Assembly: GCA_016946835.1 (NCBI GenBank)
Contig: JACVTC010000035.1
Location: forward strand, 1,360,001 to 1,387,500
From: Neocallimastix lanati (nom. inval.)
Taxonomy: Eukaryota > Neocallimastigomycota > Neocallimastigomycetes > Neocallimastigales > Neocallimastigaceae
Reading direction: 5' to 3'
DNA length: 27,500 bases
The position numbers and the translations under genes are program-made. Shown in pieces: positions 1 to 8,330 of the stretch; the first letter of the stretch is position 1; each line of letters begins with the position of its first letter. The notes beneath the pieces are model-generated. The model was not told the origin of the DNA. It saw only the letters and a program-made list of their open reading frames with translations, and did not search any database.

Positions 1-264
1 ATATCTTTTGTATTTATCCAATAGGTCATTGATAATTATATTAAATATAAAAAAAAAGGGAGGGAATAAGGGGACACCTTTAGTGTACACCAAAATGTAT
101 TGAAAAAAAAAAAAAAAAAAAAGAAAAAGAAAAAAAAAATTTTTTTTTTCTTTTGAAATTTTTTTACCATTAAAGTTTGCTCAAACTTTCAAAGTTTTAA
201 GGTAGTTCATTATAGTAAATAAACTTAAAGTCACTTACCACGAATTTTCAATATTATTTAAGTT

Positions 265-297
<33 letters not shown>

Positions 298-554
298 GTA
301 AGTATAAGTTAAATGTTTAAATTGAAACTAAATCCTAATTTTTTGAAAGGATTTTTAATTCTACATTAATGAGTTAAAATACCATAGTCTTTATTACAAT
401 CTGAAAGATCCTCTTTCTTAAGGAATAGAATGGAAGTAATAGAAGTAATAGAAGTAATAAAAACAATAGAAACAAAATTCCTATTCATCAAGGGGGGGAG
501 AGGGAGTTCACCATCCCAAATATTATTAAAATAATAAAATAAATAAAAAAAATC

Positions 555-594
<40 letters not shown>

Positions 595-1226
595 TACAAT
601 CGGAATTAAGAAACTTCTTGATTAGGATTCATTCTGGAAAAGAAGAAGAAGAAGAAAAAGAAAAAGTTTCTACTCTCATAGTTCTCATAGTTGAAATGTT
701 GAAATATACTTTATACTTTTTTTTAAAAAAAAAAATAAATAAATAAATAAAAATAAAATAAAAAAATAAAAAAATAAATAAATAAAAAATAAAAAAATAA
801 AAAATTAAAAAATAAAAAAATAAAAAAAAAAATAAAAAAAATAAAAAGTTCTGTTGATATACCATCAGGACGAGGTACTTTTTTTTTTTTTTTTAAGCAA
901 GAGATGAAAACATTTCCTAATGAACATCGAACATTCCTAATAAAGGAAACTCTATTTACTGAGGATATATATCTATATCTATATCTATATCTGTATTCTA
1001 AATCTAAATTTATATTTATATCTATATTCTAAATCTAAATCCTATATTTATATCTATATTCTGAATCTAAATCTAAATCTATTTTATAAATCTATATTCT
1101 AAATTATCATTAATGAATTGGAAGGAATTGTGGATATCAATATAAAGGCCACGCATACCAAGGGATTTTCATGTCTGCGTGTCTCAATACCGTTCTATAA
1201 ATGTCGGAGAAATGGATAGGAAAAGG

Positions 1227-1265
<39 letters not shown>

Positions 1266-1745
1266 AATTCAGGAAAAAAGAATTTTATTACTGACTTCTT
1301 TATGACAAATATAAATGAGATTAAAAAAAAAATGTTGAATTAAAATGAATAAAAAGTCTGTCACTTTTTTTTTTTTTTTTTTTTTTTTAAAGAGACTCAA
1401 CCATTAATATTCCAGCGAATACAGAAGTTAAAATATTAAATAGTTGAGATGGAATTTAGCCTAGAGAAAACTATCAGAGCTAGTAAAAAAAAAAATAGTG
1501 GGTTCACGATAATACTTGGTTCCTTTATAAATTTAAACAGTTAAATGTTGTAAATCCATAAAAAAAAAAGTAACTTTTCCAATTTATTCTTTTAACAAGT
1601 AAAGTGTTTTTTTTTTTTTTTTTTGTAATCATATAAATAGCCTTCAAAAAAAAACCAAGCTATCAAGGCTATATTAATAAAATTAAAAATATAAAATAAA
1701 AAAAAAAATAAAAATATGGAATTTGTATAAAAAAAATTGAGTTTT

Positions 1746-1794
<49 letters not shown>

Positions 1795-1950
1795 GTTTCC
1801 TATTGACATCTAAATATAAATATATATATATATATATATTTTATCATAGAATTATTGGTGAAGAAATGAAAATATTAATAAATATAAATTTTTTTTTTTT
1901 TTTTATAAAAAAAAAATGTAAAAGGATATTAAAATATCAAAAAGTATAAC

Positions 1951-1981
<31 letters not shown>

Positions 1982-2050
1982 CATTAAGGTGGGACGAATC
2001 AATTCCAAAAGGAATTATAAAAAAAAATAAAATAAAATAAAAATAAAATA
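1..2050. other. Intergenic, homopolymer-rich
   Basis: I see no gene here. The stretch is A/T simple sequence with long A runs (about 1228-1263 and 1951-1978) and T runs (about 270-297, 560-593 and 1748-1791). It also holds A/T-rich micro-repeats (725-845) and a degenerate TATATC/AAATCT repeat at 960-1110. Peptides read through these tracts are runs of Lys, Phe, Ile and Tyr and are not credible proteins. A few less biased islands, such as 1140-1215, may be old transposon debris, but I recognise no family. Confidence 0.75.
172..189. repeat. Short inverted repeat
   Basis: Two 8-base arms, AAAGTTTG and CAAACTTT, are separated by two bases and could form a small hairpin. No gene lies beside it, so no terminator role can be assigned. 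Confidence 0.45.
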
Positions 2051-2056
2051 AAAAAA

Positions 2057-2126
2057 AGTATCATAATTACATAATCATCCAAAATAATAAAATGAAAAAT
2101 AAGAAAAAAAAATAAAATTAAAAATA

Positions 2127-2171
<45 letters not shown>

Positions 2172-2290
2172 AAATAAAATAAAATAAAAATAAAATAAAA
2201 AAAAAAGTATCATAATTACATAATCATCCAAAATAATAAAATGAAAAATAAGAAAAAAAAAATAAAATTAAAAATAAAATTAAAAAAAAA
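2057..2290. repeat. Direct duplication, 148-bp offset
   Basis: A block of about 80 bases containing GTATCATAATTACATAATC occurs at about 2057-2132 and again at about 2205-2282 with almost no change. The copies are separated by an A-run and AAAAT repeats. This looks like a local tandem duplication in which the homopolymer spacer later changed length. It is non-coding. Confidence 0.85.
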
Positions 2291-2328
2291 AAAAAAAAAA
2301 AAATACATGATAAATATAAATATAATAT

Positions 2329-2348
2329 TATAGTACTATAGTACTATA
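2329..2348. repeat. 20-bp perfect palindrome
   Basis: The sequence centred on TAGTACTATAGTACTA is identical to its reverse complement over 20 bases. It could extrude as a short cruciform. No gene is adjacent and I cannot assign a function. Confidence 0.6.
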
Positions 2349-2547
2349 TTCATACATGTAGAAATAGTAAATACTTAAAATAAAAAATAAAATAAAATAA
2401 AAAGAAAAAAAAAAATTACATGGAAGAAAAATAGTATTTCTTAAAAAAAAAAAAAATAAAAAATAAAAAAAATAAAATATATATATATATATATATATAT
2501 TAATAACTTTGATGATTAAATAATATATAAATCAATATTGATGACAA

Positions 2548-2677
2548 ACAATTGCAATAAAGCAATGGTCACCAAATCTATAATTTGGATTTTTTTTTTT
2601 TTGTTTTTATTTACAATTGCAATAAAGCAATGGTCACCAAATCTATAATTTGGATTTTTTTTTTTGGTTTTTATTTT
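2548..2677. repeat. 65-bp tandem duplication
   Basis: A unit beginning ACAATTGCAATAAAGCAATG starts at 2548 and is repeated at 2613. The copies are essentially identical apart from the length of the T run. Each unit carries a small inverted repeat, CCAAAT-CTATA-ATTTGG. The second copy runs straight into the hexanucleotide array that follows. Confidence 0.9.
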
Positions 2678-2762
2678 TATTTTTATTTTTATTTTTATTT
2701 TTATTTTTATTTTTATTTTTATTTTTATTTTTATTTTTATTTTTATTTTTATTTTTATTTTT
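2668..2762. repeat. (TTTTTA)n hexanucleotide array
   Basis: About 16 perfect six-base units of TTTTTA run in tandem. The Phe/Leu/Tyr reading frames across it are artefacts of the repeat. The length is probably polymorphic. Confidence 0.95.
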
Positions 2763-2804
2763 TAATTATATTTTAATAAATATATATATATATATACATT
2801 TTTA

Positions 2805-2877
2805 CAGCCGCAATTATTGCGAAATTATAACTTTTTTTTTATTCAATTATTAATTTCATGAATATTTTTTTTATTAC

Positions 2878-2908
<31 letters not shown>

Positions 2909-2953
2909 CCTATATAGGTAACGAAACCTCACCTCCAGATGATGAGATTTCTT

Positions 2954-2995
<42 letters not shown>

Positions 2996-3070
2996 AATTC
3001 TTATTCTGGATTAGGGTTTGAATGGACTCTCTGAAAGAAAGATATTCATGGTCTTCTCCTCTAATAATAT
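2805..3070 (+). repeat. Dispersed repeat, copy A
   Basis: This stretch shares an ordered series of blocks with copy B at 14311-14610. The blocks are a GCAATTATT-like start, CATGAATATTTTTT, ACGAA(A)CCTCACCTCCA, GGATTAGGGTTTGAAT and ATGGTCTTCTCCT. Copy A is split by two A runs (about 2878-2905 and 2959-2993) that are absent or different in copy B. The repeat is in direct orientation and clearly diverged. No long reading frame is open in both copies, so it is probably a non-autonomous or decayed element. Its class is unknown. Confidence 0.75.
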
Positions 3071-3099
3071 CCTTAAAAAATATTTTAATATTTTATTCC

Positions 3100-3151
<52 letters not shown>

Positions 3152-3323
3152 ACCAAAAAAAAAAAAAAAAATAGCTTTTAGAAAATCAATGTTCTAATCG
3201 AGAATTACTATTTTTTTTTTTTTTTCTATAACAACAAAGGTCACCCGTTCTAGACAGGTGATAAACAGAGATAATCTAATTCGTAATTCGAGTTTTTTCT
3301 TTTTCTTTTCCTTTTTTTCCTTT

Positions 3324-3374
<51 letters not shown>

Positions 3375-3509
3375 ATCTTACCTGAAGTAAATTCGAGCAT
3401 TTCGCCAAAAGAGAGGAGGGAAGGTTAAAGTACTTTAGAAACCCAATTAAAGGATGTAAAGCTATTTCCCCCATTAAAAAAAAAAAAAATTCCTTCAATT
3501 CATCATAAT
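3071..3509. other. Intergenic, long A runs
   Basis: An A run of about 50 bases lies at 3101-3150 and is followed by further A and T tracts to about 3373. Two less biased islands (3185-3300 and 3375-3475) show no recognisable coding signal. Lys- and Phe-run reading frames here are artefacts of the homopolymers. Confidence 0.6.
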
Positions 3510-3525
3510 CCTGAAATTAACTAGT
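3510..3525 (+). repeat. 16-bp direct repeat, left copy
   Basis: The 16 bases CCTGAAATTAACTAGT occur here and, identically, at 5529-5544. The pair encloses the nested LINE zone. It may be the target-site duplication of an older, outer insertion. Confidence 0.6.
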
Positions 3526-3776
3526 TTTATATATATAGAGAATACACTTCCATAAAAAAAATACATGCAGGTAAAAAAAAGTACATTGGAAATTAAGAAT
3601 AAAAATAAAAGTTAACAAAAAAAAAAAAAATAATAATAATAAAAAATAAAAAAGCTCAAGAATTACTATGTATTTCGGAAAGTTGTACACTCTACGGGGA
3701 ATTTTTCCCTTCCTAACAAATAAAAAAGAAATAAAACCTAGAAGTAACATCTTTAAAATAGATAGTGTGGTGTCCA

Positions 3777-3917
3777 CTAAACTCTCCCCCCGAATCCATC
3801 ATTCATTGAACTACTAAGGGCGAGATTCACCCTTTTCGTAGAAATAGAGGATGATCCTGTATTATCATTATACCTTATCAGTACGACGTCGATGTCGGCG
3901 CTCTTGGTTAAGTTTGT
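3777..3917 (-). pseudogene. Older LINE C-terminal fragment
   Basis: Read on the minus strand, this short open stretch contains TKSADIDVVLIR. It is clearly related to TKSVDVEMIRHG near the C-terminus of the neighbouring LINE copy (about 4213-4245). At DNA level the match includes ACCAAGAGCG and TGATAAGG, with a 6-base indel between them. The frame ends at a TAG at 3777-3779. The younger LINE is inserted just upstream in this reading direction, at 3918. If that insertion is removed, the frame stays open for a few more codons into 5318-5335. This is therefore the relic of a second, diverged member of the same or a sister LINE family. No poly(A) tail is evident at its 3' side. Confidence 0.6.
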
Positions 3918-3924
3918 TATTTGA

Positions 3925-3928
<4 letters not shown>
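3918..3928 (-). repeat. LINE target-site duplication, 3' copy
   Basis: TATTTGACAAT directly abuts the poly(A) tail of the LINE copy (seen here as a T run). It matches 5307-5317 exactly. Its position at both element boundaries is what target-primed reverse transcription produces. Confidence 0.85.
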
Positions 3929-3962
<34 letters not shown>

Positions 3963-5306
3963 CTTAGATAATAACTTTATTTAATTTATAATAATAATAA
4001 GATTACATGAATTAAATGAAAAAAAAAAAAAAAAAAAAAATAAAATACATGAAATAAAATATTATATATTATAAAATTATAAAAGTGCGTTAGAAGCAAT
4101 AGCCTCTAACTTTTCCCATTCCTCGATAATAACACCACGTCCATTATTGCGAGTAATAATTTCAGTATTAATGTTATCAATCGAATCTGTATCTGGAGGT
4201 GAAAATCCATGCCTTATCATTTCGACGTCGACGCTCTTGGTAACGGTAGATTCAACGGAATACCATTTCATCATCAAACTAAAAGATCGACAAATTAATA
4301 GTATTACGTTTGTTAGAAACTCCCGCAATCCCCACAAAATACGGAACAGTTGACGATGTTGAACTTTGTTTAAAAATATTGTCAACTAATTGTCTTTGTT
4401 CCCCATCATTAACATTAATTTTTTGAATATATTGAATGCCCACCAAGAAGTGCACTCAATATATAATAATAAATATTATTATCATAATCCTTTTCTGAAT
4501 CTAAAGAAATATCCAAGGATTTTTGTTCAATTATCATTGCAAACTTCAAAAAGAGATCATCTAGAAAAGGTAAAGATTTATTTCTGTAATTTTCCAATTC
4601 TTTACAGGCAAAGATCCAGTGAGAAAAGCTAGGTACACTAACACCACAACAAGGGCAACATTTAGGGCAATCTTCTGAGACGATTTTTCTTTTAATGGAA
4701 ATACTAATGTCAAATTTAAAACCACACCTAATTCGAGAAATCCAAAAGAATCCCAACTGATACTTAGGATATTGAAATGTTAAGTTTCTGATTTCTGAAA
4801 TAAATCCAAAATCATTCTCCTTGTAAATAATTGCTTTTTTTAGCTTTTGAGGGTTTGAAGACATCTCTTTCCCAGTAAAACTTTTTTTTGTTTCACTTGT
4901 TTTCTTATCATTTAATTTCTTATCCAAAGTCCTTGATTCTTTAGTCCATGAGTAATGTGACATAGTAGGAATATTATTAGTGAGATGATTAATAATACAT
5001 GAAGAATTTTTCCATTTTCTAAAGCATCGTAATTGAGATATAGCACAGACAGCTGAAAGAGGAGGTATTCTCAATTCACGAGTAATATCATAGAGACTAA
5101 CAGAAGAATTGCGAGATTTAAATCCATAACTCCAATAAAGTCCTCTATTAGTAATTTTTTAAGCTTTAGAACATCTGCTCTTATTTGAACCAAAGAGAGG
5201 AGCATAATATATAACAAGGCTAAGAATAAACGAAATTAAGACATATTTCTTCAATGGAAGAGGAATAGATTTATTAATAAGAAATCGAAAGTACAAATTT
5301 ATTAGG
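3929..5306 (-). mobile_element. 5'-truncated LINE (non-LTR) copy
   Basis: This is a retrotransposed fragment with textbook ends. An 11-bp direct repeat flanks it (3918-3928 and 5307-5317). A run of about 31 A lies at the 3' end (T on the plus strand, 3929-3959). An AATAAA polyadenylation signal (complement of 3976-3981) sits 16 bases before that tail, after a short 3' UTR. At the 5' end the LINE reading frame begins abruptly at the target-site duplication, with no start codon, which is typical of incomplete reverse transcription. Only the region after the reverse transcriptase core is kept. The insertion landed next to, and probably inside, a related older LINE fragment at 3777-3917. Confidence 0.88.
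4077..5306 (-). pseudogene. LINE ORF2 C-terminal region, broken
   Basis: This is the coding part of the truncated LINE. The 5' end reads LYFRFLINKSIPLPLKKY then YYAPLFG, resembling the stretch after the RT catalytic core of LINE ORF2 proteins. One TAA at 5159-5161 interrupts it within SKA*KIT, where glutamine would be natural. The frame is then open for 219 codons (5074-4415). It contains a Cys/His cluster at residues 136-157 (CPKCCPCC, then HWIFAC) like the C-terminal zinc knuckle of plant and fungal LINEs. The frame then breaks. A probable single-base shift near 4436 moves it to a second frame (GEQRQLVDNIFKQSS), and another near 4325 moves it to a third, which runs to the TAA at 4077-4079 (ending EEWEKLEAIASNALL). 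RT catalytic motifs are absent because of the 5' truncation. It is a dead copy. The clade is not determined. Confidence 0.85.
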
Positions 5307-5317
5307 TATTTGACAAT
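5307..5317 (-). repeat. LINE target-site duplication, 5' copy
   Basis: This is an exact second copy of TATTTGACAAT (see 3918-3928). It marks the 5' truncation point of the LINE insertion. Confidence 0.85.
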
Positions 5318-5336
5318 ACCTATTCAAATAATAGCT

Positions 5337-5337
<1 letters not shown>

Positions 5338-5369
<32 letters not shown>

Positions 5370-5392
5370 AAGAAAAAGAAAAAAAAGAAAAA
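5338..5392 (+). repeat. A run with AAAAG repeats
   Basis: About 28 A residues are followed by GAAAG and AAAAAG motifs up to the inverted-repeat arm. A comparable A run (T on the plus strand, 8331-8355) borders the other arm on its outer side, so the A run may belong to the repeated unit. Confidence 0.6.
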
Positions 5393-5519
5393 GAAATTTA
5401 AGGAAATTTTAAGAAAGGTATATATATATATATATATATAAAATTAAATTTTTCGAAATTGTAAAAAAAAACGAAACTTAAATTTTATACAAACTATAAA
5501 AAAAAATATAATAATAAAA
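5393..5519 (+). repeat. Inverted-repeat arm, left of NhaC
   Basis: This segment matches the reverse complement of 8221-8330 almost base for base. Shared blocks in order are GAAATTTAAGGAAATTTTAA, an AAAGG(TA)n stretch, AAATTAA, TTTTTCGAAATTGTAAAAAA, CGAAACTTAAATTTTATAC and AAACTATAAAAAA. The differences I can see are two substitutions, a different TA count and small A-run changes. The arms bracket the NhaC gene about 2.7 kb apart. They may be two copies of a small interspersed element inserted in opposite directions, or the ends of a larger fold-back structure. Confidence 0.85.
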
Positions 5520-5528
5520 AAATATAGG

Positions 5529-5544
5529 CCTGAAATTAACTAGT
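5529..5544 (+). repeat. 16-bp direct repeat, right copy
   Basis: This is identical to 3510-3525 (CCTGAAATTAACTAGT). It lies just inside the left inverted-repeat arm, on the side facing the NhaC gene. Confidence 0.6.
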
Positions 5545-6232
5545 GTGTGTATACTACTTCTCGTTCTTTCTTTCACTAATAAAGGATAGTAATATGAGGA
5601 TTCTTTTTATGGAAATAAAGTGCTTTTTCTAATTTTATTATTCATTCTTTGTATGATTTCGGTGTCAGTTCTAGATCATTTGAAAATGGTACACCTATAA
5701 CAGGTATAGTAATTTCTTTTTAGGTAAAAAAAAATATATAAATATATAATAATAATTCTTATTTTTATTTTTATTTTTTTTTTATTTTTATTTTTATTTT
5801 TTTTATTTTTATTTTTTATTATATTTTATTTTTATTTAATATTTATTTTATTTAAGTTAACTCATTTACTTAATCTATTATGAATAATAAAATATATATA
5901 TTTTTAAGATTGAATTAACTTTAAACTTTCATTTTTTTAATTATTTTCTTAATTATTATTATTATTATTTTTTTTAATTTAATAACTCAAAATTTTTTAA
6001 AAATAAATTATATATAAAAATGATAACAGTAATATTTAAGAATTATAAAAAAATACATAATATATATTTATATTTTATGTATTTAAATTATATTGATAAA
6101 AAAAAATGATATAAAATTTCCTTCTATTTTTTTTTTTTTTTAAAAAAAAATAAAATAAAATAAAAGGAATGGAAAAAAAACCTCTATATGTAATTATTTA
6201 AATTTTTTTTTAATATATATATATATATATAG

Positions 6233-6263
<31 letters not shown>

Positions 6264-6396
6264 ATTAAAACATTTTAAAAAATACCCCTTAAATTGCTTT
6301 CTTCAATTTATTAATTGATATATATATATTATAATATTGATAATTTTATATTTAATTTTTCTTATTTATTTTTAATTTAAATTAATATATGGAAAC
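5545..6396. other. Intergenic, downstream of NhaC
   Basis: This is A/T simple sequence with TTTTTA, TTA and TA tracts. The first 170 bases are less biased but hold no recognisable gene. The part nearest 6396 is the 3' flank of the NhaC gene. A TTTATT at about 6362 reads AATAAA on the minus strand and could serve as its polyadenylation signal. Confidence 0.55.
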
Positions 6397-7821
6397 TTAG
6401 ACAGAAGTGGCAGCGGCTTCAACCTTACTAGTTTCCTTTTCTTCAGCCTTAGCTTCAATTTCTTGAACTTCACCATCATCATCATCATTAGCTTCATCAT
6501 TCTTCTTCTTACCGAAATGTTGACTGAAATCGAAATAAATGAAGAAGATAGAACTAACAAGTAATAAGTATGGATAGAAAGTGTATGGAATGACTTGGAA
6601 AGCAGAAATGGAATGCTTTAAGGAGGTACAAGCAGAGATAGCAACAAGCATTTGAGCACCGTAAGGAAGAATACCTTGGAAGACACAAGAGAAAGTATCT
6701 AAAAGGGAAGCAGCCTTACGTGGATTAATACCATATTCTCTTTGCATTTCCTTAGCAATTGGATTAGACATAATAATAGCAACAGTATTATTAGCAGTAG
6801 CAATATCAATAATACTAACTAAAACACCCATACCTAATTGACCGCCATGGTTACCCTTGAAAACTCTTTTAATACCATTTAAGAGAGCTTCAAAACCACC
6901 AGCTTCACGAATTAAAGCACTCATATTAGCTACAAGAATAGCTACCATACTACTTTCAAACATACCAGAACAACCAGTACCCATATTAGCAACTAATTCT
7001 GTGAAAGAGGATTCTCCGGTAGCTAACATGATAATAGCACCAGAAATAACACCTAATAAAAGAACACCAAAGACATTAAGACCAGCAATACCACAAATTA
7101 AAACTAAAACATATGGAATTAATTGAATAAGATTGTAGTCCTTACTAACAGATTTATTAATATCAGCTTTAAGAGAGATAACTAAGATAATAATGAGAGT
7201 AATAAGAGCGGCTGGAACAGCAATTTTGAAATTTTGCTTAAACTTATCCTTCATTTTACAACCTTGACCATTACAGGCAGCAATAGTAGTATCAGAAATG
7301 AATGAGAGATTATCACCAAACATAGCACCACCAACTACAGCAGCAACACATAATGGTAAACCAAAACCAGAGGCATCAGAAACAGCTACACCAATAGGAA
7401 CAATTAAAGTAACTGTACCTACAGAAGTACCCATCGTTAAAGAAACGAAGCAAGCAACAACGAAAAGAGCAACAACAGCGTAACGAGCGGGAATGAAAGA
7501 AAGTGTGAAATAGACGACACTTTCAGCACTACTTCTACCAACAACACCAACAAAAGTACCAGCAACTAAATAAATTAAAACCATAGTAAGGATATTTTTG
7601 TCGGTTAAACCATCGGCCATAACTTGAAGCTTTTCATCGAAACTTAATTTACGATTTTGAAGACAACCAATAAAGATAGCAATTAAAAGAGCAACTACAA
7701 TAGGAATACTATAGAAACCCATTTCAATACCTAAGATATATTCAAAGGTAATACCTAAACCAAGGTAAATTACCAAAAAAACAGCAATAGGTAATAAACC
7801 GAGAGGATTGCTTTTGACCAT
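6397..7821 (-). CDS. NhaC-type Na+/H+ antiporter
   Basis: The 474-residue membrane protein probably exchanges Na+ for H+ across a membrane for pH and sodium balance. It matches the Na_H_antiporter (NhaC) family by its pattern. It has about 11-12 hydrophobic segments, GTSVGTVT at 131-138, the hallmark GAMFGDNLSFISDTTI at 165-180, TANNTVAI at 342-349, and a conserved DTFSCVFQGILPYGAQML at 375-392. The core length is normal for bacterial NhaC proteins. A charged tail from about residue 436, with a DDDD run and Glu/Lys/Ala repeats, looks like a eukaryotic addition and should be cytosolic. The start is the first ATG after a stop-rich A/T leader, has A at -3, and precedes a normal first helix. It ends in TAA and has no intron. 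The family is mainly prokaryotic, so ancient transfer from a bacterium is likely but unproven. Base composition is much less A/T-rich than its surroundings. Confidence 0.9.
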   Translation of the reverse strand: MVKSNPLGLLPIAVFLVIYLGLGITFEYILGIEMGFYSIPIVVALLIAIFIGCLQNRKLSFDEKLQVMADGLTDKNILTMVLIYLVAGTFVGVVGRSSAESVVYFTLSFIPARYAVVALFVVACFVSLTMGTSVGTVTLIVPIGVAVSDASGFGLPLCVAAVVGGAMFGDNLSFISDTTIAACNGQGCKMKDKFKQNFKIAVPAALITLIIILVISLKADINKSVSKDYNLIQLIPYVLVLICGIAGLNVFGVLLLGVISGAIIMLATGESSFTELVANMGTGCSGMFESSMVAILVANMSALIREAGGFEALLNGIKRVFKGNHGGQLGMGVLVSIIDIATANNTVAIIMSNPIAKEMQREYGINPRKAASLLDTFSCVFQGILPYGAQMLVAISACTSLKHSISAFQVIPYTFYPYLLLVSSIFFIYFDFSQHFGKKKNDEANDDDDGEVQEIEAKAEEKETSKVEAAATSV

Positions 7822-8220
7822 TTTTTCTATATATTTTTATTTTTTTTTTTTTTATATATATAACTTTTTTTTTTATCTTTTTGTTTCGTTATAAAATATT
7901 TTAATTTTAAAATTTAAAAAAAAAAAACTTCTTATAAATATAGTTTTTTTATATTATTTATTGTTTTTATTTTTTATTATTTTTGTTGTTTGATTTGTTT
8001 TATTTTTATTTTTTTTTTTTTAAATTTTGTTTATTTAAAAATAAATTATCTTGCTTTTTGTTTTTATCCAAAAGTTTAAGATTATTAGAGAATAAATAAA
8101 CCTTTTCTATTTTAAATATTTATATTTTATTTTATATAATTAATAATTATTTATTATTATTAAGTAATTAATTATATTTTTTTCTATTTTTTTTTTTTTT
8201 TTTTTTTTGAAATCAACTTT
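7822..8220 (-). promoter_or_regulatory. Upstream region of NhaC gene
   Basis: About 400 bases separate the NhaC start codon from the right inverted-repeat arm and should hold its promoter and 5' UTR. The sequence is T-rich on the plus strand (A-rich on the coding strand), and the leader just before the ATG is A/T only. I cannot single out a TATA box because TATA-like strings are everywhere. Confidence 0.35.
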
Positions 8221-8330
8221 TTTATTATTTTATTTTTTATAGTTTGTATAAAATTTAAGTTTCGTTTTTTACAATTTCGAAAAACTTAATTTTATATATA
8301 TATACCTTTTTTAAAATTTCCTTAAATTTC
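8221..8330 (-). repeat. Inverted-repeat arm, right of NhaC
   Basis: This is the reverse complement of the left arm at 5393-5519, with the same ordered blocks around TTTCGAAATTG and CGAAACTTAAA. It begins about 400 bases upstream of the NhaC start codon. T runs flank it on both sides (about 8191-8208 and 8331-8355), reading as A runs in the arm's own orientation. Confidence 0.85.

Noticed and set aside
366-865. Minus-strand reading frames of 77-78 codons
   Set aside because: They consist largely of Lys, Phe, Tyr and Ile from A/T runs, have no domain, and would change with every slippage event.
2918-3025. Resemblance of GGATTAGGGTTTGAAT to an 18S rRNA word
   Set aside because: The similarity covers only a dozen bases and the flanks do not match rRNA. 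The same sequence in the second copy sits in a dispersed repeat.
3194-3777. Three minus-strand reading frames of 68-86 codons
   Set aside because: Each depends on long Phe or Lys runs encoded by homopolymers. The most protein-like part, the start of the 3517-3777 frame, overlaps retroelement debris and has no recognised family.
4077-4385. Independent 102-residue protein on the minus strand
   Set aside because: Its second half is the third-frame C-terminus of the LINE relic. The first part is an out-of-frame reading of the same element, so it is not a separate gene.
4390-4632. 80-codon plus-strand frame
   Set aside because: It is antisense to the zinc-knuckle region of the LINE relic, has no coding features, and is a shadow.
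6857-7483. Plus-strand frames opposite the NhaC gene
   Set aside because: They exist because the antiporter gene's codon use leaves its antisense strand free of stops. The hydrophobic, family-matching protein is on the minus strand.
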